From the NCBI RefSeq assembly GCF_015865035.1, contig NZ_JADZGI010000006.1:1-54944 (forward strand): a stretch of DNA of 54,944 nt. Reading direction: 5' to 3'. Numbering within the stretch: position 1 is the stretch's first letter; each line of letters begins with the position of its first letter. The notes under the pieces were generated by a model. That model worked only from the letters and a program-made list of their open reading frames with translations. It was not told where the DNA came from and ran no database searches. This stretch comes from Novosphingobium aureum (lineage in GTDB: Bacteria; Pseudomonadota; Alphaproteobacteria; Sphingomonadales; Sphingomonadaceae). Position numbers and translations under genes: made by a program. This document shows, in pieces, positions 1 through 9,458 of the stretch.

Positions 1-628
1 TGGGCAGGGGGCACCGTTGCCGGACGAGGTTGCAGATCACGCATTATTGAAGCGTTTTGCCTATCTGCAACCGGCCGATCGCGAGCCAAGTGATCCGGCC
101 CTTGCGCGCTGGAGGCGGGAGGTAAAGTGCGCTTCTGCAGAGGAACTGACCAAGGTTCTGAAGGCCCAGTATATGCCGTCGCCGACGGAGCCAATTGACG
201 TTCGGGTGCTACGTTTTCGCTTGGCTGCGATTACGCGCGATGAACTCAAGGCGCGCGGCGCTGTGTTGCCGCCCGCGCACCCACCGGCCATCGTTCGCGA
301 TCATTCCATCATGTCAAAGCAGGTGCGCATCGCTGAACTCGCGGCACTCTGGCGGGCGGGCGATAGCCTTGCTCTTCACGGCGATGCCGAACTTGCCGGT
401 GCGGTCGACTATATGAGGCGAACCCGGGCTCGTCTCTTGGCCGAGGGAAATTCTCCCGAGTTGGTCGACGACTTGATGGAACAACTTCACGAGAAAATTG
501 GCGATGAGTTGTCCGGAGGGCAGGTTGTAAAGCGTCAAACCGCACCTGCATATGATGCGCCTGGTCGGGAATATGGCAAAGATTTTGACCTGGGATCGCC
601 CCGAGAGACGGCCCCAAATATCCGCTAG
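1..628 (+). CDS. Hypothetical protein, C-terminal part of a gene crossing the circle join
   Basis: This is the 3' part of a gene that starts at 54614 and continues through the join of the circular molecule. The 68-base terminal overlap keeps the frame, giving 891 nt in total and about 296 residues. A TTG at 17 could be mistaken for the start, but the open frame continues upstream to an ATG that overlaps the relaxase stop codon. The protein is soluble, charged and mostly helical by composition, with no signal peptide or membrane segment. I recognise no family. Its coupling to the relaxase gene suggests a mobilisation accessory role, which is inference. The gene is the last of the mobilisation group; the cargo region begins after it. 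Confidence 0.7.
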   Translation, partial: GQGAPLPDEVADHALLKRFAYLQPADREPSDPALARWRREVKCASAEELTKVLKAQYMPSPTEPIDVRVLRFRLAAITRDELKARGAVLPPAHPPAIVRDHSIMSKQVRIAELAALWRAGDSLALHGDAELAGAVDYMRRTRARLLAEGNSPELVDDLMEQLHEKIGDELSGGQVVKRQTAPAYDAPGREYGKDFDLGSPRETAPNIR

Positions 629-921
629 CGCTTGTGCCTGCGCTTTTTCCGATAGGCGCCCATCCAAGCCAACAGCTGGAAATTTGGTGCGCCTATGAGC
701 GGACATTCTGCTTATGATCGGGGCTAAGACTTTGCCGCCATTCCCTCGCGGCTTGTCGAACGGCAGGTCGTTGCCATGTAGCGGACGCTCGGCATCAGCC
801 CAAGCGGGACCGTTGAACGACAGAGATTGCCGTAAGCAACGGCCTCGATCCGGGTTTTCCCCTATAAACCTAGCGCTTCCTGAGTTCTACCAGAGGAGGG
901 CCGACCGCAAGGAGACATCCC
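629..921. other. Intergenic region before arylsulfatase gene
   Basis: This region separates the mobilisation group from the sulfatase cargo. A short frame at 714-932 has no recognisable features and runs into the sulfatase start. I see no insertion sequence ends. A purine-rich ribosome binding site (AAGGAG) lies about 9 nt before the ATG at 922. Confidence 0.4.
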
Positions 922-3279
922 ATGCCCCGTGACGACGTGCCCCGTAGCGTCCTGCCCATTCCGGACCAGCCCTACCTGGGCGTGCGACCGCTCTACGCGA
1001 CCGACGAGGCGGCGAAGTTCCCTCCGATCAAGCCTGTCCGCCCGCCCAAGGGCGCGCCGAACGTGTTGGTGATCCTGATCGACGATGTCGGCTTCGGGGC
1101 GTCGTCGGCCTTCGGGGGGCCCTGCCATACGCCCAATCTCGAAAGGCTGGCCAAGAATGGCCTCAAGTATACGCGCTTCCATACGACGGCACTGTGCTCC
1201 CCCACCCGCGCGGCGCTGCTGACCGGACGCAACCACCACACAGTGGGCTTCGCCGCCATTTCGGAACTGGCGACCAGCGCGCCGGGGTATACCGGCCTGA
1301 TCCCCAACACCTGTGCGCCTCTGGCCAAGATGCTTCAGTACAACGGCTATTCGACCGCGCAGTTCGGCAAGTGCCACGAGGTGCCCGCCTACGAGACCAG
1401 CGGCGCGGGACCGTTCAACCACTGGCCCACCGGCCAGGGCTTCGAGCATTTCTACGGTTTCGTCGGGGGCGAGACGCATCAGTATTATCCCGCCATCTAC
1501 GAGGGCACCACGCCCATCGAACCCGAGTCAACGCCCGAGGAAGGCTATCACTTCACCGCGGACATGACCGACAAGTGCATCAACTGGATCATGCAGCAGA
1601 AGGCGCTGCTGCCGGACAAGCCCTTTTTCACCTACTTCGCGCCCGGTGCGACCCATGCGCCGCACCACGTGCCCGCCGAATGGGCCGACAAGTACAAAGG
1701 CAAGTTCGCCAAGGGCTGGGACAAGGTCCGCGAGGAAACCTACAAGCGCCAGCTCGAACTGGGCGTCATCCCCAAGGACGCCCAACTGACGCCGAGGCAC
1801 GACGAGATCCCCTCCTGGGACAAGATGCCCGACGACATGAAGCCGGTGCTGGAACGGCAGATGGAAGTCTATGCCGGCTTCCTCGAGCACACCGACCACT
1901 ATGTCGGCGAACTCATCGATGCGCTCGAGCGCATGGAGATCCTCGATGACACCCTGATCTACTACATCGTCGGCGACAACGGCGCCTCCGCCGAGGGCAC
2001 GCTCAACGGCACGCTCAACGAATTGCTGATCTTCAACGCGATCACCGGCGTGGAGACGGCCGAATCGCTGAAGGAGAACCTCGACAAGTTCGGCGGCCCC
2101 GACAGCTTCGGGCATTATTCTTACGGCTGGGCGCATGCCATGTGTACGCCGTACCAATGGACCAAGCAGATCGCCTCGCACTGGGGCGGGACACGCAACG
2201 GCATGGTCGTGCACTGGCCGGCTGGCATCAAGGCCAAGGGCGAGATCCGCCATCAGTTCCACCACGTCATCGATTTCGCGCCGACGGTGCTGGAAGTCGC
2301 CGGATTGCCTCACCCGCAATTCGTGGAAGGGGTCGCGCAAACGCCGATCCACGGCACCAGCATGGCCTATTCCTTCGATGACCCCGATGCCGACGAGCGG
2401 CACAAGACCCAGTACTTCGAGATCATGTGCAACCGCGGGATCTACCACGAAGGCTGGGTCGCCTGCGCCAAGCATGCCGTTCCTTGGGACCCGGTGAGCA
2501 ACCCGAATCTCAAGGACGACGACTGGGAGCTCTACGACGTCAGCAAGGACTGGAGCGAGGCGAAGAACCGCGCGGCGGAGATGCCCGAGAAGCTCAAGGA
2601 CCTCCAGGACCTGTTCCTGCTGGAGGCGGACAAGTACCTCGTCACGCCGCTCGATCCCCGTCGAACCGAGCGCTTCAATGCAGAGATCGCCGGAAGGCCC
2701 GAACTGATCACCGGCAACAAGCAGATATTCGGCCCGACGATGAAGCGTCTCTCCGAGAACTCCGTCCTCGTCATCAAGAACAAGTCGCACTCGGTGACCG
2801 CGCAGATCGCGGTCGGCGACAGGAAGCCGGAAGGCACCATCATCTCGCAGGGCGGCAAGTTCGGCGGCTGGGCGCTCTATGCCAAGGAAGGAAAGCTCAA
2901 GTACTGCTACAACTACATGGCGCTTGCCGATCACTACGCCGAATCCGACATCGAGCTGCCCCAGGGCGAATACCAGGTACGGATGGAATTCGCCTATGAC
3001 GGCGGCGGGGTCGGCAAGGGCGGCACCGCCAGCCTGTTCATCGACGGGAAGAAGTGCGGCGAATGCCGGGTCGATGCCACGGCATCGAGCACGTTCTCGC
3101 TCGACGAGACGCTCGACGTCGGCATCGAGACGGGCACCGCGGTGGCGAAGGATGTCGATCCGGCCAAGAGCAAATTCAACGCGACGATCAAGTGGGTCCA
3201 GCTCGACGTCGGCGAGGATGACCATAACCACCTCATCAGCGAGGAGGAACGCTTCCACGTCGCCATGGCGCGGCAGTAG
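922..3279 (+). CDS. Arylsulfatase (type I sulfatase), 785 aa
   Basis: This is a type I, formylglycine-dependent sulfatase that would hydrolyse sulfate esters to release sulfate. The sulfatase signature C-S-P-T-R lies at residues 92-96, where Cys92 would be oxidised to formylglycine. The metal-binding Asp pair is at residues 54-55 (IDDVGFG), and a second metal-site motif VGDNGAS is near residue 350. The C-terminal 150 residues have the beta-rich character of the AtsA-type family, whose members are about this long. No signal peptide is visible, so a cytoplasmic location is likely. An AAGGAG ribosome binding site supports the start. No formylglycine-generating enzyme is encoded on the plasmid, so activation would depend on a chromosomal gene. 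The substrate cannot be told from sequence. Confidence 0.93.
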   Translation: MPRDDVPRSVLPIPDQPYLGVRPLYATDEAAKFPPIKPVRPPKGAPNVLVILIDDVGFGASSAFGGPCHTPNLERLAKNGLKYTRFHTTALCSPTRAALLTGRNHHTVGFAAISELATSAPGYTGLIPNTCAPLAKMLQYNGYSTAQFGKCHEVPAYETSGAGPFNHWPTGQGFEHFYGFVGGETHQYYPAIYEGTTPIEPESTPEEGYHFTADMTDKCINWIMQQKALLPDKPFFTYFAPGATHAPHHVPAEWADKYKGKFAKGWDKVREETYKRQLELGVIPKDAQLTPRHDEIPSWDKMPDDMKPVLERQMEVYAGFLEHTDHYVGELIDALERMEILDDTLIYYIVGDNGASAEGTLNGTLNELLIFNAITGVETAESLKENLDKFGGPDSFGHYSYGWAHAMCTPYQWTKQIASHWGGTRNGMVVHWPAGIKAKGEIRHQFHHVIDFAPTVLEVAGLPHPQFVEGVAQTPIHGTSMAYSFDDPDADERHKTQYFEIMCNRGIYHEGWVACAKHAVPWDPVSNPNLKDDDWELYDVSKDWSEAKNRAAEMPEKLKDLQDLFLLEADKYLVTPLDPRRTERFNAEIAGRPELITGNKQIFGPTMKRLSENSVLVIKNKSHSVTAQIAVGDRKPEGTIISQGGKFGGWALYAKEGKLKYCYNYMALADHYAESDIELPQGEYQVRMEFAYDGGGVGKGGTASLFIDGKKCGECRVDATASSTFSLDETLDVGIETGTAVAKDVDPAKSKFNATIKWVQLDVGEDDHNHLISEEERFHVAMARQ

Positions 3280-3456
3280 GTGCCAGCCCCCGCAACGGCC
3301 GCTCTGGCTGCTCGCGGGGGACTTGTCCGCCCTGTTCAAGTATACGGCGGCGCCTCTCCATTTCCGGCTGTAAGCCCCCTTCGCTGATGGAACATTGTTC
3401 CGTCGTGATAGTGAGCCGCTTTAACGTATGGTATTTCCTGATCACCAGCTCCGCGC

Positions 3457-4725
3457 GTGCGATTGTCCAGCACAGACGCAGAGATGCGCTGCGCCATCTT
3501 TCATGCTGCTGGGCTGGCGCCGACGATGCTCGATCGAATGACGCCCGATCAATCAGGTGGACTGGAGGCGAAAGGCCACGACCTGTTCGAATGGGGGCCA
3601 CCGCGCGGTCTACCCGCGCTTGTCGGCATGCCGGTGCCCGCACTCCGCACGGTGCGCGTTCGCGCCGTCTTCGCGCTGGCGCTCGGCTGGTTGCCGCTCC
3701 TGTTGCTGATCCTGTTGGCTCCAGGCCATGACCGGTCCAGCGACCTGCGCCATTTCCTGTACGATGTCGGCGTCCATGCCCGCTTCGCTTTCGCCGTGCC
3801 GATCCTGCTGCTCGCCCACGTCGGAACCGCGCGGCGGCTCGATCTGGTGGTACGGCATTTCGTCATCTCTGGTCTGTTGCCAGCCCATGCAATCGGTCGG
3901 ATGAGGGACGAACTGGCAAGCACGCGCGCTGCGGTGCGCTCGCCATGGGCCGAAATGCTGGTGCTGGTGCTTGCCTATGCGGTCATTCTGGGGGTGCTCG
4001 CGGCCGGCATATCCACCCATCGCCTGCCGGTCTGGGCGATGCTCGGACAGAACCGGTTATCGGCGGCCGGATGGTGGCATATGCTGGTCAGCGTGCCCCT
4101 GTTGCTGATGCTGCTCCTGGGCTGGCTATGGCGGATCCTGCTGTGGACCCGGCTGCTGTACAAGGTGGCAGGGATGGACCTGCGGCTGATCGTTGCCCAT
4201 CCCGACAATGCCGGCGGGCTGGGCTTTCTGGCGCAGTCGGTCCGCGCGTTCAGCCTTTTTGCGCTAGGCGTCGGCTGCATCACCGCGGGCCGCTTCGCCA
4301 ATGCCCATCTGCAAGGAACGACGACGCCGCTGACCGACGGCTTGCTGATTGGCGGCACGGTTGCGCTCGTGCTGCTGCTGTGCGTTGCACCGTTGGCCGT
4401 ATTCGGGCCGGTGATGGCACGGGTCTGGCGGCGCAATGCGATGTATTATGGCGCGCTGGCAGTGGCGCTGGGCCGGTCGTTTGAGGATCGCTGGTTCGAC
4501 GGGCCGGCGCAGGAGCAGCCAGACCTTCTTTCCGCGCCCGACTTCTCGGCGGCGGCCGACCTCTACGGCGTTGTATCCAACGTCCATGCAATGCGCTTCC
4601 TGCCCGTCGACTTGCGCAGCCTTGTGATCCTGCTCGCGGCGGCGTTGGCGCCGTTCCTGGTCGCGATGTTCGTCTCGATGCCAACCGCCATGGTGGTCGA
4701 GGAACTGAAGGGAATACTGGTCTAG
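3457..4725 (+). CDS. Multi-pass membrane protein of unknown function
   Basis: The protein has up to 422 residues and at least six hydrophobic segments (roughly residues 70-90, 110-125, 165-185, 210-230, 265-285, 300-325 and 390-410 of the longest frame). A conserved-looking loop, HPDNAGGLGFLAQS, lies near the middle. I cannot assign a family with confidence. It lies between two convergent sulfatase genes on the strand of the first, so transport or sensing linked to sulfated compounds is a possible but unproven role. The start is uncertain: the longest frame begins with GTG at 3457, and ATG codons at 3484, 3526 and 3538 are alternatives, none with a good ribosome binding site. Confidence 0.7.
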   Translation: MRLSSTDAEMRCAIFHAAGLAPTMLDRMTPDQSGGLEAKGHDLFEWGPPRGLPALVGMPVPALRTVRVRAVFALALGWLPLLLLILLAPGHDRSSDLRHFLYDVGVHARFAFAVPILLLAHVGTARRLDLVVRHFVISGLLPAHAIGRMRDELASTRAAVRSPWAEMLVLVLAYAVILGVLAAGISTHRLPVWAMLGQNRLSAAGWWHMLVSVPLLLMLLLGWLWRILLWTRLLYKVAGMDLRLIVAHPDNAGGLGFLAQSVRAFSLFALGVGCITAGRFANAHLQGTTTPLTDGLLIGGTVALVLLLCVAPLAVFGPVMARVWRRNAMYYGALAVALGRSFEDRWFDGPAQEQPDLLSAPDFSAAADLYGVVSNVHAMRFLPVDLRSLVILLAAALAPFLVAMFVSMPTAMVVEELKGILV

Positions 4726-4789
4726 GTGGCGTGGACACGATCCGCGCGTGAGCGCGCGTCAGCCCTGCGCACGCCGGATGGGGAAGAAA

Positions 4790-4811
4790 GGGGCAGCGTT
4801 GCCGCTGCCCC
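4790..4811. terminator. Hairpin between convergent genes
   Basis: GGGGCAGCG and CGCTGCCCC form a perfect 9-bp stem with a TTGC loop. Read on the minus strand, the stem is followed by CTTTCTTCC, which fits an intrinsic terminator for the minus-strand sulfatase gene. It also lies just after the stop of the plus-strand membrane protein gene. Confidence 0.6.
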
Positions 4812-4818
4812 GCCCGTT

Positions 4819-7170
4819 TCATTCGATGTGCTGGGCAAAGGCGAGGTAGCGGGCCTTGAGTTCGTCTTCCTCGCTTTCGGTGAGGTCCCTCGGCGCCAGC
4901 TTGATGTCCACGCGTTCGATCTTGGCGCCGGTGAACGAGAACGGCGGCTTGTACTCGTGCGAGACGGGTGAGCCGCTGTCGCCGCCGATGCCGAAGGTGT
5001 CGACGCCGAACCGGCCCGCGACGGTGTTCTCGATCCTCTCGTGGGCGACTTCCTCGCCATCGATCATCATCACGGCCTCGCCGCCCTTGCCTAGCCCGCC
5101 GCCATCATAGGCAAAGGCCAGTTCGATCTTCGCCTTGCCCTTGGGCAGCGGCTTCTTCGAGACGACGCTGGTGCGCTCCTTCTCGAAGTAATTGTAGTGA
5201 TAGACCGGTTTCCCGTCCTTCACGTAGAGCACGAAACCGGCCGACATCCCGCCAGCTGCCAGGATCACGCCTTCGGCCTTGCCGTCGGCATTGTCGATCT
5301 CGGCGATGATCGTGTGCGAGCGGTTCTTGGTGTTGGGCGCCGCCGTTTCCGGCAGGCGATAGGCGCCGGCGTAATAGGTGAACTCTGTCCGGTTTGGATC
5401 CGAGCCGCCCGCCGAAGGCTTGGGCTCGGTGAGGCGGCCCGCGCCGCGATCGTCGAGCGGATAGACGCCGTACTTCTCCGCCTCGCCGTCCCAGATCTTC
5501 TTGAGTTCTTCGAGCTTGTCCGGGTGCTCCCTCGCCAGGTTCTTGGCTTCGGAGAAGTCCTCGTCAATGTTGTAGAGCTCCCAGTTGTCCTTCTCCCAGT
5601 TGCCCGGAGCATAGTCCTGCCGCCAGGGGAAGCTGTGCTGGGCGCAGGCGATCCAGCCCTGGTCGTAGATCGCCCGGTTGGAGAACACCTCGAAATACTG
5701 GCGTTCGCGCACGGCATGGGCATCGGCGGCGGTGAACGTGGAAGTGATCGAGACACCGTCCATCGGCTTCTGCTCGACGCCGTTGACGTGGGTCGGCGCC
5801 GGGATGCCAGCGGCATCCAGCAGGGTAGGCACAATGTCGATCAGGTGGGTGAACTGCGGGCGGATGCCGCCCTTGTCCTTGATCTTCTCGGGCCAGGAAA
5901 TGACCATCGGATTGCGCGTGCCGCCGAAGTGCGAGGGCACCTGCTTGACCCACTGGAACGGCGCGTTGCCGCACCATGCCCAGCCAAGGGGGTAGTGCGG
6001 CTCGGTTCCCGGGCCGCCGATCTCGTCGTAGATTTTGAGATTATCCTCGATCGTCGATGGGACGCCATTCAGGTTCATGATCTCATTGACCGTACCGGTG
6101 AAGCCGCCCTCCGACGAGGCGCCGTTATCGCCGACGATGTAGATGATGACCGTGTTATCGGCATCCGGTAGCTGCTTCACCGCCTCGATAAGCCGTCCGC
6201 ATTCGGCATCGGCGTAGGAGAGGTAGCCGGCGAAGTTCTCCATGAAGCGTGCGAACAGCTTCTTTTCGTTGTCGGACAGGCCGTCCCAGTCCTGCACCCA
6301 GTCGGGCTTCGCGGTCAGTTCGGTGCCTTCGGGAATGATCCCGCCGTCAAGCTGGCGTTGGTAGGTTTCCTCGCGGACCTTCTCCCACCCGGCATCGAAC
6401 TGCCCCTTGAACTTGTCGCGCCATTCGGTCGGGGCGTGGTGCGGCGCGTGCGCGGCACCGGGGGCGAAATAGCAGAGGAACGGCTTGTCTGGCGCGACCG
6501 ACTTGGAATAGCGGATCCAGTTGATCGCGCGGTCGGTCAGGTCCTCCATCAGGTGGTAGCCCTCTTCGGGCGACCTGTCGGGCTCGACCGCAACGGTGTT
6601 CTCGAACAGCACCGGATAGTACTGGTGCGTCTCGCCGCTGATGAAGCCGTAGAAATAGTCGAAGCCCATGCCGGTGGGCCAGCGGTCGAAGGGGCCGGCG
6701 ACGCTCGATTCCCAGTCCGGCGTGTTGTGGTTCTTGCCGAACCACGAGGTCGCATAGCCGTTCTCCTTCAGGATGCGGCCGAGCGACGCCGTCGTCTGCG
6801 GAATCATGTTGTTGTAGCTGGGATAGCCCGTCGCATATTCGGACAGGAAGCCGGTGCCGCAGTTGTGGTGGTTGCGCCCGGTGATCAGCGCCGCGCGTGA
6901 AGGGCCGCAGATCGCGGTGGTGTGAAAGCGGGTATAGCGCAGTCCTTCTGCCGCCAGCTTGTCGAGCGCGCCGGTCGGCACCGGCCCCCCGAACGTGCTG
7001 ACCTGCCCGAAGCCGACATCGTCGAGCAGGATGAGCACGACGTTGGGCGCGCCCTCCGGAGGCTTCGGCAGCTCAGGCCACGCACTTTGGGATTCCTTGT
7101 AACTCTTGCCGATCTTGCCGGTGAAAGCGGGCTCGGCGAGGGGAAGCTTGCTCCGGTCGATGGAAGGCAT
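4819..7170 (-). CDS. Arylsulfatase (type I sulfatase), 783 aa, second copy
   Basis: This is a second formylglycine-dependent sulfatase, clearly related to the one at 922-3279 but divergent. The signature is C-G-P-S-R at residues 88-92, which still fits the C-x-P-(S/T)-R rule for formylglycine formation. The Asp pair of the metal site is at residues 50-51 and an IVGDNGAS motif is near the centre. Stretches such as GETHQYYP, THAPHH-like AHAPHH and FAYDGGG(V/L)GKGG are shared by both copies. There is no signal peptide. A GGAG sequence about 10 nt before the ATG supports the start. The two enzymes probably arose by duplication or joint acquisition and may act on different sulfate esters. Confidence 0.93.
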   Translation of the reverse strand: MPSIDRSKLPLAEPAFTGKIGKSYKESQSAWPELPKPPEGAPNVVLILLDDVGFGQVSTFGGPVPTGALDKLAAEGLRYTRFHTTAICGPSRAALITGRNHHNCGTGFLSEYATGYPSYNNMIPQTTASLGRILKENGYATSWFGKNHNTPDWESSVAGPFDRWPTGMGFDYFYGFISGETHQYYPVLFENTVAVEPDRSPEEGYHLMEDLTDRAINWIRYSKSVAPDKPFLCYFAPGAAHAPHHAPTEWRDKFKGQFDAGWEKVREETYQRQLDGGIIPEGTELTAKPDWVQDWDGLSDNEKKLFARFMENFAGYLSYADAECGRLIEAVKQLPDADNTVIIYIVGDNGASSEGGFTGTVNEIMNLNGVPSTIEDNLKIYDEIGGPGTEPHYPLGWAWCGNAPFQWVKQVPSHFGGTRNPMVISWPEKIKDKGGIRPQFTHLIDIVPTLLDAAGIPAPTHVNGVEQKPMDGVSITSTFTAADAHAVRERQYFEVFSNRAIYDQGWIACAQHSFPWRQDYAPGNWEKDNWELYNIDEDFSEAKNLAREHPDKLEELKKIWDGEAEKYGVYPLDDRGAGRLTEPKPSAGGSDPNRTEFTYYAGAYRLPETAAPNTKNRSHTIIAEIDNADGKAEGVILAAGGMSAGFVLYVKDGKPVYHYNYFEKERTSVVSKKPLPKGKAKIELAFAYDGGGLGKGGEAVMMIDGEEVAHERIENTVAGRFGVDTFGIGGDSGSPVSHEYKPPFSFTGAKIERVDIKLAPRDLTESEEDELKARYLAFAQHIE

Positions 7171-7559
7171 GGTCGAGTGACTCCGGTCAGGGGCGTACTT
7201 CGTTGTTCCACGTCGATGAGGGTGAGACTATCGGGGTTTACACCCAGCCATCCGCAGGCCGACCCGCGCCATTCAGCAGTGATGAAGGTATTTTCGCTTG
7301 GCGCACTCTGCAACTGAATCTGGAGCTTCAGTAAGGTAAGCCAGACCGGCAGGGGTAAGAGCGTCAACTCAGCCCCCGAACGACCTATAGGGGCGCGTAG
7401 CAAACAAGCACTGTCCCGCCTGCGAAAGACCGGTTCCGGCGTCAGCGGACATTCCAGCGACCTCACCGGAATGGCGTGAGCTGGGCGGCAGCCGCCTCCG
7501 AGTGACCGTCAGCTATCCCGAGACCCGAGTCCAAACCGGACGGTCGCCTACCGGCCCAA
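7171..7559. other. Intergenic region between sulfatase cargo and transfer operon end
   Basis: This 389-base stretch lies between the start of the minus-strand sulfatase gene and the end of virD4. It should hold the sulfatase promoter. I find no gene, no insertion-sequence ends and no clear terminator in it. It marks one border of the cargo segment. Confidence 0.4.
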
Positions 7560-9440
7560 TCAGGCTGTTGGGATCATCACGGAAAATAGGTCCTTGAACA
7601 ACATGTGCGCTGTTTGCCGGGGGGCGTGATTGGCTGTCGTCTGAAGCGCTTTGACCACTGGCATGTTCAGAGGCCTGCCGCTGGCTCCGGGTATTCCCGC
7701 TTCGCTTTCCCCACTCGCCTCCGCAGCCGTGATGACGCGAAGGCTTCGCGCCGGAACGGAAGGATCGGGCCGGATCGTCGGCATCGCTGGCGCTTGCACC
7801 TTCGTCAGCGCGAGCATGTCCTTCTCCTGATAGTAGCGGATCTTCTTGCCGTAGACGGGCGGGATGCCCGAGCGCAGTACGATCAGATCCTTCTCGGGCA
7901 GCAAGAGCAGCTCTTGCGGGAGCAGGAGCGCGCGGCGCTGATCGGATTCCGATACCGAACCCCCTCCGCGCCCCCAGGCGCCGAACGAGCGGGACTTGGC
8001 GCGGAAGGTGTAGGTGCCCAGGCGCTCCGAGACGTTCTTGGCGTCATTGATCTCCTTGGGCCGCATGACGATCTGCACGCCGCAGTTCGCGGAGATCTCC
8101 TTGGCAACCTTGTCGCCGTAGATGTGGTCGAGCTGGGAGAAGTTCTGGATTACGGGGAGGAGGCGGATGCCATAACCCGCCACATAGCTGAAGCCGCTGG
8201 CGATGACCGAGGCCCGACCGAGGCGTGTGAACTCGTCGAGCAGGAGGAGCAGGCGCACGTTGTGCCGGTCGGCTGAGGGCAGCTCGCGCACGTTGAGGTC
8301 GATGAGTTGCTGGAAGAGCAGGTTGTAGATCGGCGCGACCCGCTCGAGGTCATCGGGCGAGACGCCGAGGTAGAGCGAGATCCGCTTGTCGCGGAACTGG
8401 CGCAGATCGAAGTCGCTCTCGGCCGTTGCCGCATCGACATAGGGGTTGAGCCAGAGGTTGATCTTGGCCGTCACAGACTGGCGAATGGACGTGAACGTGT
8501 TGTCCGACGAGGAAATCCAGTCGCGCAGTGCAGAAATGCAGGCGCCAGAGAGAGGCTTTCCGGCCTGTTCGCGCTGCTTGATGATCTTGGGGAAGCGGCG
8601 CCTGGCATCGCCGGCGGCGAACTGGCGGTAAACCTCGCCGATCGTGAAGGGCAGGGCGTCCTCGCCATCGTCGACGGTGGCCGCGACATAGGCCGAGACC
8701 CCAAGGAAGGCGGTGCGCGCGCTTTCGGCCCAGAAATTGTCGCCAGTCAGGGGGAGCGGGAACAGCATGGCCCCGATCTTCTGCAACTCATTGATGATCT
8801 CGACGGGATCGCGCCGGTTGATGTGCCCAAGCGGATTGTAGCGGCAGGTCCGTCCTTCCCCGTCGAGCGGGTTGAACAGGAGCGTCTTCTGGCGAAGCTG
8901 CCTGGCCCGATAGCCCGAGGTCAGGTCCCAGTTCTCCTGCTTCACATCGAGGACCACGACGGAATCGGGCCACGACAGCAGGTTCGGGATCACGACGCCC
9001 ACGCCCTTGCCGGCCCGGGTCGGCGCTTCGAGCATGACATGCTCGGTTCCGCCGAAGCGCAGGAACCTGGCATTGAAGCGTCCCAGGATGATGCCGGCGC
9101 TTTCGAGAAGGCCAGCACCCTTCACTTCGCCAAAGCGCGCCCAGCGCGCCTCGCCGTGCAGCTTTTGCGCGGTGAACATCGAGGCGAAGACGCCGACCAG
9201 ACACAGGAAGAAACTGATCCCGAAGCCAAAAAGGAACGGCTGCCAGACGATCGGCATGGATTTCATCGACCAGAGCGCGCCAGGCACCTTCGCCCAGGGT
9301 GTTTGGATCGAGAGCAGATGCGCGCGCCACAGCACCGTGACCGCGCCGATCGCGGCACTGACCACGAGGCCCACGATCATGAGAAACGCAATGGCGCCCG
9401 GTTGGGACGCCCCCGGATTGCGAACCATCTTGCCACTCAT
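7560..9440 (-). CDS. virD4: Type IV coupling protein VirD4/TraG
   Basis: This is the inner-membrane ATPase that links the relaxosome to the secretion channel in conjugation. Two membrane segments occur near the N-terminus (about residues 17-37 and 68-90). The Walker A motif APTRAGKGVG lies at about 139-148, and the Walker B region LLLLDEFTRLGR lies further on. The length of 626 residues is typical of the VirD4/TraG family. It is the last gene of the transfer operon, 18 nt after virB11, with an AGGAG site before the ATG. Its presence with a relaxase and a complete VirB set means the plasmid should be self-transmissible. The 3' end borders the sulfatase cargo. Confidence 0.93.
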   Translation of the reverse strand: MSGKMVRNPGASQPGAIAFLMIVGLVVSAAIGAVTVLWRAHLLSIQTPWAKVPGALWSMKSMPIVWQPFLFGFGISFFLCLVGVFASMFTAQKLHGEARWARFGEVKGAGLLESAGIILGRFNARFLRFGGTEHVMLEAPTRAGKGVGVVIPNLLSWPDSVVVLDVKQENWDLTSGYRARQLRQKTLLFNPLDGEGRTCRYNPLGHINRRDPVEIINELQKIGAMLFPLPLTGDNFWAESARTAFLGVSAYVAATVDDGEDALPFTIGEVYRQFAAGDARRRFPKIIKQREQAGKPLSGACISALRDWISSSDNTFTSIRQSVTAKINLWLNPYVDAATAESDFDLRQFRDKRISLYLGVSPDDLERVAPIYNLLFQQLIDLNVRELPSADRHNVRLLLLLDEFTRLGRASVIASGFSYVAGYGIRLLPVIQNFSQLDHIYGDKVAKEISANCGVQIVMRPKEINDAKNVSERLGTYTFRAKSRSFGAWGRGGGSVSESDQRRALLLPQELLLLPEKDLIVLRSGIPPVYGKKIRYYQEKDMLALTKVQAPAMPTIRPDPSVPARSLRVITAAEASGESEAGIPGASGRPLNMPVVKALQTTANHAPRQTAHMLFKDLFSVMIPTA

Positions 9441-9458
9441 GGGCCACTCCTTTGGTTG

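Noticed and set aside
714..932. Short frame before the first sulfatase
   Set aside because: No features, no ribosome binding site, and it runs into the sulfatase start.
1528..3339. Long minus-strand frame of 603 codons inside the first sulfatase gene
   Set aside because: It is antisense to a sulfatase with all motifs intact; long antisense frames are expected in high-GC coding DNA.
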